Part shown: piece after piece, positions 10,344-20,101 of the stretch | How positions within the stretch are numbered: the first letter of the stretch is position 1 | Layout of the letters: each line of letters starts with the position of its first letter | Assembly: GCA_963971575.1 (NCBI GenBank) | Contig: OZ020613.1 | Location: 43,638,239 to 43,702,238 of the forward strand | Source: Liopterus haemorrhoidalis | Taxonomy: Eukaryota > Arthropoda > Insecta > Coleoptera > Dytiscidae | Reading direction: 5' to 3' | DNA: 64,000 nt | Notes under the pieces: generated by a model | Databases searched by the model: none | What the model saw: only the letters and a program-made list of their open reading frames with translations | Told to the model about the DNA's origin: nothing | Program-made: the position numbers and the translations under genes

Positions 10344-10499
10344 CTGTATCTTGTCCGGCTACACTCTCCTCATATTCACTCACATCTCCACATTCAGACT
10401 TGATGTTAATCTCTTCAATGATGATATTAGTGTTGTAGTTACTTTGGGACATGTCATCAGAAGACGATATGATACATATCTTCCGATAATCGCGGCTCT
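10344..10499 (-). CDS. gene A, cassette exon 4 (acidic, IKSE motif)
   Basis: A 156-nt phase 1-1 exon read on the minus strand. Acceptor ATATTTTAG lies just above 10499 and donor GTCAGT at 10343-10338. It encodes ESRDYRKICIISSS..., then EEINIKSECGDVSEYEES and ends QDTG, the same layout as the other cassette exons in the window. IKSE matches the SUMO-acceptor consensus (hydrophobic-K-x-E) and is followed by acidic residues. It is the last exon of gene A inside the window. Phase 1 would join directly to a finger exon beginning like those of genes B and C, which must lie beyond the left edge. No known conserved domain is recognised. Confidence 0.7.
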
Positions 10500-10693
10500 C
10501 TAAAATATAAATACACATAGTTACTATTATTGTGTTATATCTTTTCAATATAAAATGGTTTTTACGTTCAGTTAAGACAAAAAAGCAGGTTTTAATTGAT
10601 CAGAAAATATTATGATATTGATCAGAATTGATCAGTTTTAAATTATTTTTTGACCAGAAGAAAATAACGACAAAATCAGAATAAAACACTAAA

Positions 10694-11270
10694 GCTGCGT
10701 TCAGAGCTTTTAAATTGATAGACTGTAGACTATAGCATGTGCACTGTTGATTGTCACTACAAGTTTGTCATATGGTAAGACGAGCAACCATTCAGACCTC
10801 TAAATTTAATACGCTGTACGTTGTCGATTGTGGACAGTTTTCTAAACTTGTAGCTAGTGGGTTGTTTTAATGAGACAGACATATAAACACATTGGCTATC
10901 TCAGCCTACATCGGTGAGAACGTTCATAGTGTATGTATTACATATATATTGTATTACATAACCTAACAAAATGTCATCGCGCAACAAATATAAGCAAGTA
11001 AATGCCGATTACAACAAATCTCGCCCAAAATTACTAAAACGAATAGTAAATATGATCAATTTAGGAAATTAGGTTAGGTTTAGTTAGTAAAAATCTAGGA
11101 CAGCAGAATTAGGAAAACGATAATAGATAATAAACATTTTAGGAAGCCACCGTAGTTGGTTTAAAGACACACAGATGTCACACTAGTCGCAACTCACTAA
11201 TTTCATGAGCTATAAACGATGCCTGTTACATTAAAACTATCTCTTAAATTTAAAGAGCTCTAAACGCAGC
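10694..11270. mobile_element. MITE with GCTGCGTT termini
   Basis: Inverted ends GCTGCGTTCAGAGCTTTTAA (left) and complement of GCTGCGTTTAGAGCTCTTTA (right) are flanked by TAAA on both sides (10690-10693, 11271-11274). If the terminal A is part of the element the duplication would be the 3-bp type of Harbinger elements. It is 577 bp with no coding content and sits in intron 3 of gene A. Confidence 0.72.
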
Positions 11271-11377
11271 TAAATTTGGCCAGAAAAAATATTAACTAAA
11301 TCAGTAAAAAAATAATGTTTGTAAAAATGTTGCTTAAAATATTTTAGAAAATTAAAGTAGACATATTTCATACATTT

Positions 11378-11600
11378 TAAGGGTTTTTGTAGTTATGATC
11401 AAGAAACCCTTATACCAATACAGTGTCCAACATACGACCAGCGAGCTGTATCTCGCCAAATATTAAATTGATTGTATAATTATAATTTTATTATAAATCT
11501 TTCTATCTTTTTTGGGATTCATAGGTATGATCATGAAACCCCTATATCTGTATACATGTGTTTACCTTTCTGCCTATTTATTCGATAGAATTTGGGACCA
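11378..11600 (-). repeat. two decayed R1 end fragments
   Basis: AAGGGTTTTTGTAGTTATGA (11380) and GGGATTCATAGGTATGATCA (11513), each followed by an ACCCTTATACC/ACCCCTATATC word, resemble the terminal segment of R1. Both are short and diverged. Confidence 0.5.
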
Positions 11601-11741
11601 ACCAAATAAAATTAGAGCAATGTGCGGTCTACAGCCCAAAAATAGGCCACTTGTTTTTTTTTTTTTTATGTAGGTCGGGAGAGATTTTATTTATCTATAT
11701 TATCTATATATAAAAAGGTTAAAACTAAAATTACGTATATA

Positions 11742-12326
11742 CAGGATGGGCCATGGGAACCTGACGTTTTTGAAACGGGTAGTACTCTGCAAGTAGGGGC
11801 GGGGGGGTAGATGCAAGCGGTAGTTTCCATTCCAACCATCAGTTCGTGCAGTTTAGTGTACATCATGGCTGAATGGGTGTAAGACATCGTGTGTTTGTGT
11901 ATGACGCGTTTGTCAAAAACGGTGAATCAGTAATAGCGGCTCAAAAAGCGTTTCGAATTGAGTTTAATGTTGGGCGCCGTGGAAGCATCCCAAGCCGAAA
12001 CACAATTCTCAAATGGGTCAACGACTTTCGAACAAGCGGGAACATCATGAATAAAAACAAACCCAGAACATTGGATGAACTAAAGGATGCCAACCGTGCA
12101 GAAGTCCGGGCGATTGACGAAGCTCTACTTGACCGCGTTCACCAAGAATCTATGAACAGAGTTGAAACATGTAATGAGCAGAATGGTCATCACTTGACTG
12201 AAATAATTTAAAAAAATTAAAATGGCATATAATTTACTATTAATGTATGTTAATAAAAAAATGTTGTCTTGAGAAATCATTGTGTAATGTCATTCAAAAA
12301 TCGTCAGGTTCCGATGGCCCACCCTG
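11742..12326 (+). mobile_element. Tc1/mariner-type non-autonomous element, copy B
   Basis: Same family as copy A, in the opposite orientation. The ends are CAGGATGGGCCATGGGAACC and complement of CAGGGTGGGCCATCGGAACC, with TA on both sides (11740-11741, 12327-12328). It is 585 bp. The coding part extends further than in copy A but still lacks a catalytic domain. It lies in intron 3 of gene A. Confidence 0.82.
11864..12211 (+). pseudogene. transposase HTH fragment, copy B
   Basis: The original ATG at 11864 now reads MAEWV and stops, because one G of a GGGG run has been lost relative to copy A. The downstream frame from 11873 continues HRVFVYDAFVKNGESVIAAQ, then the HTH region, then about 50 residues (RTLDELKDANRAEVRAIDEA) to a stop at 12211. 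No D,D(E) catalytic motifs follow, so the element was deleted before this copy was made or has lost that segment. Confidence 0.7.
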
Positions 12327-12560
12327 TATATAAAACCTTCGTCAAGGACCTTCGATCTCGGAGTTTTAAGGTAAATTATCAAGTCTCGAACATTTTCCAA
12401 CAGCTACCCGCAGATATTCTGATAAAAATCAGAGCACTCGGAATTTAACCTATGAATGTACATAATACAAAGTAAATATCGACCAGTTCAGCATTGCACT
12501 AAGAAAACACTTAAATGATTAAGTGGTAATACAGGTAAAAAATAAACTAGCTAGACTAAC

Positions 12561-12686
12561 CAATGTTTGCGTCAGCTGTACTCTCCAATTCATCTTTAAA
12601 TTCAATGGTGTCCACAGGTTCAGGTTTGATGTAAATCTCCTCTATGCTGTCAAAGTACACATTGTCTGTGACTTCATCTACGATTC
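12561..12686 (-). CDS. gene A, cassette exon 3 (acidic, IKPE motif)
   Basis: A 126-nt phase 1-1 exon on the minus strand: acceptor TTTATTACAG above 12686, donor GTTAGT at 12560-12555. It encodes GIVDEVTDNVYFDS, then EEIYIKPEPVDTIEFKDE and ends ANIG. Sequence and layout are close to exon 2 of this gene (16099-16230) and to the cassette exons of gene C, which shows tandem exon duplication. IKPE fits the SUMO-acceptor consensus. The exon is a multiple of 3 and phase-symmetric, so skipping keeps the frame. The 3.4-kb intron above it holds the mariner at 13404-14713 and a tandem repeat. Confidence 0.78.
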
Positions 12687-12884
12687 CTGTAATAAACAGA
12701 TCTCAGTCAATTAAAACTAGTGGCGTCCTGTAAAAAATATAGTATTTAAAATGCTTCAGCTCCGTTTCATGTTCAAAGTAAAATTTATAATAATTTGAGT
12801 AAAACCAAGCTGCAAAAGTTAAAAAAAATATGCTTCTTTATATTTTATTTTAAATGATTAACATTATTTCATAATTGTAAAGCA

Positions 12885-13127
12885 TTAATCATCGTTATAA
12901 TTTATTTTATACAACAGATTTCGGAACGCAAGTCGTCCTTCATTGCGCGTCTTTCTTATTAATTTAGTCCTTGCACCATTTAGTATTAATTTTAGAGCAG
13001 AAAATAGTCGCTTGATAGTCATTTGAGTAGTTGGCAGCTTGAATCCATTCTGGGTAACTCTCAATAGACCCAAATGCCAATTTAACTCCGAATTTACCCA
13101 TACCTTCAATCCTATCGCAATCTCCAT
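12885..13127 (-). pseudogene. hAT transposase C-terminal fragment
   Basis: The 80-residue frame contains LPTTQMTIKRLFSALKLILN, close to the hAT dimerisation signature (P-A/T-x-x-x-x-E-R-L-F-S-A) with Glu replaced by Lys. Only this C-terminal piece is present and no ends or target duplication were found. It is in intron 2 of gene A. Confidence 0.6.
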
Positions 13128-13403
13128 TAAAATTTCATGTTTTTATCGTTAGAATTGTCTTGTCGCGAAATAAAAAATATATTTTAATAAGAAAACTTAA
13201 CATTAAAAAAAATCTGCTTTTTTTAAAATAAAAATTTAATTAAAATTTTTAATAAAAAATAAAAATATTGGACCAGTCATTTGGAGAAAAAAAAATATCA
13301 TCGCTCCACTGCTCCGTGCTTCAGCTCCGGATTCCGGTCCAAGGCCCTGATTATAACCTTTCTCCTATACAAAACTGATGTGAATATATTAAATTGCAAA
13401 GTA

Positions 13404-14713
13404 TTAGGTTGGAGAGAAAGTTCTGTCGTATTTTAAATAAATAACCGATTTTGCTTGTAAATAAAAGACACGTGTGGCTTATGATTCATGGGAATATTTT
13501 TATTATATCTTTTATTATCTGTTGTTGAATATAAAAAGAATTGTTTCAAGAATTCATCAGTATCTTACCATATTTAGAGTGAGCATGATGTCAGTGAATA
13601 AAGTACATTTACGATATTCTATGTTGTATGAGTTCGAAGGAGGAAGCAACGCATCGGTTGCATGTGAAAACTTATGTGCAGTATTTGGAAGAGATGTTAT
13701 AAATGTTCGTACTTGCCAAAGATGGTTTACAAAATTTCGTTCCGGAGATCTGAGCCCAAAAGAAGATACTCGATCTGGAAGACCATCCAAGATCGATAAT
13801 AATATTTTGCGGTCCATGTTGGAGCAAAATTCACATCTAACAACTAGAGAAATTGCAAAAGAGTAGGGCATTCATTATACAACTGCTGGTGACCACATTA
13901 AATCTCTTGGTTTTGTCTTAAAGCAAAACGTTTGGGTCCCCCATTAATTAACCCAAAAGAATTTATCATATCGTGTAAGAATATGGTCATCACATCTTAT
14001 TAGACACAATATGGACCCGTTTCTGGACAGGCTGATTACTGGAGATGAAAAGTGGTTTCTTTGCGAGAATATTAAGAGAAGAAAAGCTTACTGCAAACCT
14101 TGGACATCGTCAGCAACTCTTACTAAACCAAATATTCATTTAAAAAAATAATGCTTTGTTTGTGGTGGGATAGAAAAGGTCTAGTGTATTACGAGCTGCT
14201 AAAACAAAGTCAAACTGTCACAGCGGATCTGGACTGCAACCAACTCGATAAATTGCATTCAGCTATCAAGCAAAGAAGGCCAGTATTAACGTCCATAAAA
14301 GGAATCGTGTTCCATCTAGATAACGCTAAACCGCATACCGCAATGGTGACACAACAAAAACTTAGTGCGTTTGGATGGGAGGTTCTTAGTCACCCACCAT
14401 ATTCACCTGATATTGCACCATCAGATTACTACCTATTCATATCTCTGCAAAATTATCTAACGGGAAAAAAATGTAATACTTTCAAAAGTGTTTCTAAAGC
14501 AGTTGCTGACTATTTTCATTCCAAGGACGAGAACTTTTACAGAAGAGGAATTGACAGGTTACCTGAAAGATGGCAACAAGTTGTTAAAAATAATGGAAAT
14601 TATATCATTGAATAATGTTATATATATATATAATGTTATATATATATATGAATAATGTTATATATCTTAAAATATTTTTATTTAAATACGACAGAACTTT
14701 CCCTCCAACCTAA
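13404..14713 (+). mobile_element. full-length but decayed mariner element
   Basis: Inverted repeats of about 30 bp (TTAGGTTGGAGAGAAAGTTC and complement of TTAGGTTGGAGGGAAAGTTC) lie between TA dinucleotides (13402-13403, 14714-14715). The total of 1310 bp is the usual mariner size. It is in intron 2 of gene A, in the antisense direction. Confidence 0.92.
13585..14615 (+). pseudogene. mariner transposase, three breaks
   Basis: The N-terminal HTH region (RTCQRWFTKFRSGDLSPKED, SGRPSKID) is followed by the catalytic domain with all three acidic positions: ITGDEKWF, FHLDNAKPH and SPDIAPSDYYLF, the D,D34D pattern of mariners. The C terminus is LPERWQQVVKNNGNYIIE. Breaks: a stop at 13864-13866, a second stop near 13946, and a stop or frame change near 14148 before the block at 14151-14615. 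The expected intact length is about 345 residues. The catalytic residues survive, so decay is fairly recent. Confidence 0.88.
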
Positions 14714-15149
14714 TATAATGCCTCTAAGTATACATTGTCCCTGGGTGTGCGAATACCTACATAAATGCGATTTATGGCGGTTACAAGTTATATTCAAACT
14801 TTTTTACTATAATAGAAATAATAACACAATAGTTTGAACAATTATATATAACTAGTGCACCCGTTGCCAACCATGTTGGCAAACACATCATTACCTTAAT
14901 GTGGAACTTGCTCGACGCCTCCGACTTTTTTCTCTAGCCATATGCCTTACTTCATGGTAAGTGCATGAAATACCTTACTTCAAGTGAAGAGCATATACCA
15001 AGGCGAGTTTTACTCAATGCATTACATTTACATTTTTGAAAATAAAGGTAATTTAAAACGTTTAATTTATTTTTAATTAATTTACCATTTTTGCCAAAAT
15101 GTATTCAAAAATATCTCAAATCAGTTTAAATAATCGTGTAAATAAAAAA

Positions 15150-15870
15150 TAAGGTCAGTATTATATGGGGATAAATCTGCAAAATATCATTCACATAGGT
15201 GAAAGGATATAAGAGTTTCTTATTTATGCCTATGCAACCCTAGGCATTTCTGTATGTAATTATATTCGTAGATTCTAAGAGAATAAATCTGCAAAATACT
15301 GTTCGTATCGGTCAAAGGATATAGGATTGTTTAGAGTTTCTCGTTTATGCTTACGAAACCCTAGACATTTCTATATGTTATTTTATCCCCAGATGCTTAG
15401 AGAATAAATCTGCAAAATATTGTTCATATCAGTCAAAGGAAATAGGAGAGTCTAGAGTTTATAGTGCATGCCTACAAAACCCTAGATATTTCTATATGGT
15501 ATTTTATCCACAGTTTCTTAGAGAATAATATAATATTGTTCATATCGGTCAATGCATATAGGAGTGTCTAGAGTTTCTTGTGTATGCCTACGAAACCCCA
15601 GACATTTCTATATGTAATTATATTCGTAGATTCTTAGAGAATAAATCTGCAAATTTTGTTCATATCGGTCAAAGCATATAAGAGTATCTAGAGTTATTGT
15701 TTATGCCTACGAAACCCTAAACATTTATATATGTAATTATATTCGTAGATTCTTAGAGAATAAATCTACAATATATTGTTCATATCGGTCAAAGCATATA
15801 GGAATATCTAGAGTTTCTTGTTTATTTCTACAAAATCCTAGACATTTCTGTATGTTATTTTATTAAATTC
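15150..15870 (+). repeat. tandem repeat, about six units of roughly 118 bp
   Basis: The anchor word AGAATAAATCTGCAAAATAT recurs near 15168, 15280, 15398, 15521, 15637 and 15755 (spacing 112-123 bp). Each unit also carries TTCATATCGGTCAAAG and CCTACGAAACCCTAGACATT. The last word resembles the terminal repeat of R1 (CCTACAAAACCCTAAAA), so the array may have grown from an R1-type end. No coding content. Confidence 0.82.
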
Positions 15871-16098
15871 AGAGAAATTAAATACCAGCCGCTGAAAAAT
15901 ACCAAAATATTTTTAGTCAAGCACGCACCCAGGGCCACACGTTGGGCTATTATATTATAGATATTCATATATTTATAGATAGGACTCAATTAAGCTTGTA
16001 TATACAACACAATATATTTGCGGGGGCTTTTGTTTTCTCAGAAGCACTATAATTATTGACCAGTTTAATAGTTACAACAGAAAAACAGATCCACTGAC

Positions 16099-16230
16099 CA
16101 GTATTTTTGACAGCTGTCCTCAATGATTCATCTTCAAATTCGCTTGTATCAACAGGTTCAGGCTTGATATAAATTTCTTCTACATTGGTACAATCTTGGT
16201 ATATGTCATCTGTAACATCATCTTTGACTG
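16099..16230 (-). CDS. gene A, cassette exon 2 (acidic, IKPE motif)
   Basis: A 132-nt phase 1-1 exon: acceptor TTTATTGCAG above 16230, donor GTCAGT at 16098-16093. It encodes AVKDDVTDDIYQDCTN, then EEIYIKPEPVDTSEFEDE, ending KNTG. It is nearly the same as exon 42124-42255 of gene C, so the cassette predates the split of A and C. IKPE matches the SUMO-acceptor consensus and is followed by D, E, E, D and E within ten residues, as in acidic-dependent SUMO motifs. No hydrophobic core or zinc ligand pattern is visible, so the segment is probably disordered. Confidence 0.82.
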
Positions 16231-16531
16231 CTGCAATAAACAAAAAACAGTTAAATGTTAATAATATTAATTGAATTAGTTGAAGGCACTCACTGAAACA
16301 TTTTGAACAAGGAAATAAAAAAATACTTTGTAATTGTTTCAAAAAATGTTAATGTATTGTATTAATACGTATTCCAGCTTACTAAGCCATCGTCAAAATG
16401 GATATTTTAACATACATGACTGAAATATATACCAACTAGTTGGTACACCAACAAGATTTAAATTAGATTAAATACCTAAAGGATTAAAAATGTGTTACAA
16501 GCGAAGAACTAATTAACTCTAGTTAAATGTT

Positions 16532-16532
16532 A

Positions 16533-16583
<51 letters not shown>
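16532..16583. repeat. (TAA)n run at the LINE 3' end
   Basis: About 17 TAA units directly below the LINE coding end; on the LINE strand this reads as a (TTA)n tail. Confidence 0.8.
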
Positions 16584-16646
16584 TTATTGATCAAATTACA
16601 TATACATCTATTGTTTTTAGTCAGTCATTATTAGGTACATACGATT

Positions 16647-17765
16647 TCATATACAAAATTCAATATTTTCAAAATTATTAAAATCATAAATAGGATTTTT
16701 CAACAAAATGTCCTTAACTTTATTTGAAAATTCTCTGCATGATAGTTGTTTAATCTCCTCGGGCAACACATTGAAAAATTTTATACAATAATAATTTGAG
16801 TAATTTCTGGATTTGTTCATGCGAAGGTACTGAGAACGGATATCGTTTTTTGAGCGAGTATTGTATTCATGCGAGTCTCCAACAGTAGTGAATTTGCTCA
16901 AATTCTTATGTATTAGCAAGAGGCAATTATAAATGAATAATGCTGGTAAAGTCATTATTTTGAGACTTTTAAAATAATCTCGACATTCGGCTCTGTAGGC
17001 AGCGCCGGCGATAATTCTGACTGTTTTACGCTGAAGGCTAAAGATTCTGTCAGCGGACGGAGAATGTCCCCATATAAGTATCCCATAGTTTAGGTGGGAT
17101 TGAAATAATGAAAAATAGGCTTTCAATACGACCTCTTTACATACTTCGTATTTCAACCTCCTTATCAGATAAATGGTGGACCTAAGCTTTCTACTAAGAA
17201 ATTCTGTGTGTTGGTCCCAACGTAAATGAGGATCTACGTGGATTCCAAGAAACTTTACGTAATGAGGGTTTTCAAAGTTATGTTTCCTAGTAGTAAACAG
17301 CAGGGTCTGGGATTTGTCCGTGTTTAAGCATAATTTATTGGTGTTAAACCAAGAATTTGCTTCAGCTGTCAAGGATCTATTCTCGGAAAGGAGAGCACTT
17401 AGATCGGAGTTTCTAGTTAATAATGTTGTGTCATCTGTGTAGAGAACTGTTTTAGAAGTCATAAAAAGGGGTAGGTCATTAACATATATTAAAAAGAGTA
17501 ACGGACCAAGTATGGAACCTTGAGGAACACCAAACTGTAACGGAAGAGTTTTAGATTTATTGTTGTCAATCTGAGTGAATTGTTTCCTATCCGATAGATA
17601 TGATCTAAGCAAGGAGCAGCTGTTTTCATCAAAACCATAAAGATATAGCTTATTTAATAAAATGTTATGCGAGATGCAGTCAAATGCTTTGCTGAGATCT
17701 AAAAAGGTACCAACACAGTATTCACCAGCTTCCAATGCGTCCACAATATAACCGACAAATTCCAA
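16647..17765 (-). CDS. 5'-truncated non-LTR retrotransposon reverse transcriptase
   Basis: An open frame of 372 codons. RT motifs: GTFLDLSKAFDCISHNILL (motif A region, catalytic Asp), VPQGSILGPLLFLIYVND, then LYTDDTTLL (the Y-x-D-D box) near residue 110, and FLGIHVD. The last 170 residues are the usual post-RT region of jockey/CR1-type LINEs (LIWGHSPSADRIFSLQRK). The endonuclease and the N-terminal RT motifs are missing, because homology ends at about 17766, where GTCGAATAAAATAAAA-type simple sequence begins. Typical 5' truncation by target-primed reverse transcription explains this. The frame has no stop, so the insertion looks young. It lies inside intron 1 of gene A, in the same direction as the gene. 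Confidence 0.9.
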   Translation of the reverse strand: MEFVGYIVDALEAGEYCVGTFLDLSKAFDCISHNILLNKLYLYGFDENSCSLLRSYLSDRKQFTQIDNNKSKTLPLQFGVPQGSILGPLLFLIYVNDLPLFMTSKTVLYTDDTTLLTRNSDLSALLSENRSLTAEANSWFNTNKLCLNTDKSQTLLFTTRKHNFENPHYVKFLGIHVDPHLRWDQHTEFLSRKLRSTIYLIRRLKYEVCKEVVLKAYFSLFQSHLNYGILIWGHSPSADRIFSLQRKTVRIIAGAAYRAECRDYFKSLKIMTLPALFIYNCLLLIHKNLSKFTTVGDSHEYNTRSKNDIRSQYLRMNKSRNYSNYYCIKFFNVLPEEIKQLSCREFSNKVKDILLKNPIYDFNNFENIEFCI

Positions 17766-18236
17766 AAAGTCGAATAAAATAAAATAAAGTCGAATGTGAC
17801 CAACAATAATTATACGTTCAACTTCAACATTAGAACTGGAGATGTTAGAAGCGTTAGAGATTAAAGAGGCTATTTCTAGGAAAAATTTAATGGACGAACA
17901 ACTAGACTTAATTGGCTCTCCGCTTCTAGTACCTTCTTAATCTGTTTTTTCTCTAGTAGGTTTTTCATTTCATTTAAATCATGTCTGTTGGGCTTACTAT
18001 TTGATAAATATTTCATTATTGTATGTGAATCTATTCATTCTGAAACTATAATGAAGTGTTTTCATTATCTCACTTCCTATATAGTTAAATGTTAGCTAAT
18101 TTATCACTGTAAAAAAATCATTATTTATATGTCGCTAATCAAACATTACAGAAATTTGGTTGAAATAAACTGTGACAACCAAATATGAATACAATCATTA
18201 AGTGATGAATAAATTGTAAATCCGTCGATTACTAAC

Positions 18237-18353
18237 CATTCTCCCGTTCAGTCGTGTGCTCTATTCCAGTCTCCTTCATCTCATAGTCACCAGTGTTAAT
18301 ATCAATTTCTTTTTTAATAATATCACTGCCTCTCGTGTTAATCACATCCATTG
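18237..18353 (-). CDS. gene A, first coding exon (MDVI..., IKKE motif)
   Basis: Read on the minus strand. Acceptor TTTCAG precedes 18353, the ATG is at 18351-18349 and donor GTTAGT at 18236-18231. It encodes 38 codons plus one base: MDVINTRGSDIIKKEIDINT, then GDYEMKETGIEHTTEREN. Its partner in gene C (41548-41664) has the same size and nearly the same peptide. IKKE fits the SUMO-acceptor consensus. Because an acceptor precedes the ATG, a non-coding 5' exon must lie upstream, probably between here and gene B. The ATG choice follows the alignment with the other two first exons. Confidence 0.8.
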
Positions 18354-18601
18354 CTGAAACAAAACACTTCTAACTTTTTCTAATTTCCAAATAAGTAACG
18401 TTAACTTTTAACCAAACGCTTGTATTAAATTCCGCGTGTATGTAACTATCCGTGCTGATTTTTAATACTGTTAAAACCATAGAGAAAATAGAGAATCAAC
18501 ATAAAACATAAGTAACCCCTTTTAAGATTGCAGCACCAAGGTGGCAAAATCGAAACTAACCTAATAGGCAATAGATCATTTTACTGTGTATATAACAGAC
18601 A

Positions 18602-19125
18602 ATTGAGAAGTGAAATTACCGTTGGCGGCGCTGTAACACAAGGCAATATGGCTGAATTTTCTAGTATACAGCTGTGAATAGCCTAACAGGGAACAGGTTA
18701 ATTTAAGCACAGTACATTTTTATTTTATGAAAATGTATCTATCGACGTTCTAACAAAAAATCAACACTAGAACATATGTAATAATTTCAAACAGTACTAC
18801 AGTCGCGTAGTACAATATTTGACCACCAGACTGCGTATCCGAGAGTGTCAGTTCTCAATTGAGAACTGACAATAACTGAAGTAACGCCTAGCGGAATATT
18901 TTGGAACTTAACGGCATAGGATTTTGTTGGATATGGCTCATTTAATTGTATTGTTTGTATGTGTTAAAGTGAAGAAAACTTTAATAAAATGTCTTTCAAA
19001 TCGCAACAGAAAATTATCTGCAATGTGAATTCTTGAGTATCAAATGGCAAATGTTAAAAAATCCTATTCAAATCGCCATTTTGTAAGCGAAAACAGCGCC
19101 TCTATAGGTAATGTCACTTCTCAAT
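18602..19125. mobile_element. pair of abutting MITEs (ATTGAGAAGTGA termini)
   Basis: Ends ATTGAGAAGTGAAATTACC and complement of ATTGAGAAGTGACATTACC. The left half matches the 258-bp element at 31997-32254 nearly throughout. The junction is a perfect 24-nt palindrome (18847-18870) formed by two terminal repeats meeting head to head. So the unit is either a dimer or one MITE that landed in the end of another. No coding content. Confidence 0.72.
18847..18870. repeat. 24-nt perfect palindrome at a MITE junction
   Basis: GTCAGTTCTCAA followed directly by its complement TTGAGAACTGAC. It corresponds to the right TIR of the 31997-32254 element fused to its mirror image. Confidence 0.85.
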
Positions 19126-19330
19126 AGAGCACTCCAGAATACTGTCACTTTAAATCCAATATGGCGGCTGGAGGGTAAACAAAAATTTTACCTGAGTTTA
19201 CATTGGAAAACTTAGAGTAAAAATAAACTATATGAAAAAAAAAACAGAAAATGCCATTATTTCGTAATGTAGTGAAATGTTGTGGTGGATGTGACACAGT
19301 TAATTTTTATAACCTGTCAGAAGTTTTAAA

Positions 19331-20101
19331 ATAGGGGAAACTTCCTAAGCACCCTGACATCTGGTGGCAATTTGTGAAAGATACGAAAGCCACATTGTTT
19401 TGTTTTGTTCAATGGAGAAATACGTGTTTTTTTGTTGTTTGTGTTTTATTTTTGTGTATCATGAAAAAAAAAACAATCAATTTTGTTGTGTGCCGCAATG
19501 TAAATCGTGAATAATAAAGAATCCTTCTTAAACATTCCATAATTTACCTAATCTAACCTAAATCGAAAAAAATATCAATTGAAACGACGTTTGGAGGCAG
19601 AGAGAAAGTGGATCGTAGGTCAAAAACTAAAAATGGGCAAAAATCCAAGCCCATGCATGCATGTTTGCTCGTTGCATTTTATGGAAAGTGATTTTTTACG
19701 TCCAAAAAAAGACTGAAAAAAAGCATTTATCGCACCCAAAATTTGCCTAAATCATCAGTTGATATATTAAAAGGCCCTTCTACATTCTCAGGCAGAGATA
19801 TTAATTTTTACTAATATATTTACCATATTTTAGTTGTTATTATATTGACAGACAGTCAAAAAGAATTAAAAATACAATGAAAAACTAAAAATATCCTTGA
19901 AATTTCTTTAGAATAGTATATTATTACATATCTTTTAAATCGTAGATTTTTTAAATTAAAAAAAAGCTCGGAAAACAGGAAAAACACAACTCGTGTTCAT
20001 TTTCACCATGTAAACAAATACACGAATAACAGTTTAATGTGGCTTTCGAGTGTTCCAGCTTTGCCGCATACGGCGCTGCGATCTTAAAAAGTTTCCTCTA
20101 T
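19331..20101 (+). mobile_element. P-like (THAP) element, copy 2
   Basis: Ends ATAGGGGAAACTTCCTAAGC and complement of ATAGAGGAAACTTTTTAAGA. It is 771 bp and inverted relative to copy 1 (4314-5070), with which it aligns along most of its length. It carries a decayed THAP domain. Flanks do not show a clean duplication. Confidence 0.68.
19461..19790 (+). pseudogene. decayed THAP-domain fragment
   Basis: The frame containing TGTTGTGTGCCGCAATGTAA reads CCVPQCKS, the start of a THAP zinc module. Downstream AERKWIVGQKLKM and MHVCSLHFMESDFLRP supply the conserved Trp and the C-x2-H-F second half of the C2CH site. Stops follow CKS and KKD, so it is broken. THAP domains bind the ends of P-type transposons and also occur in host proteins. 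Position inside the inverted repeats favours a transposase origin. Confidence 0.68.

Noticed and set aside
15150..15870. CRISPR-like array
   Set aside because: Whole 118-bp units are repeated with no unique spacers, and the genome is eukaryotic.
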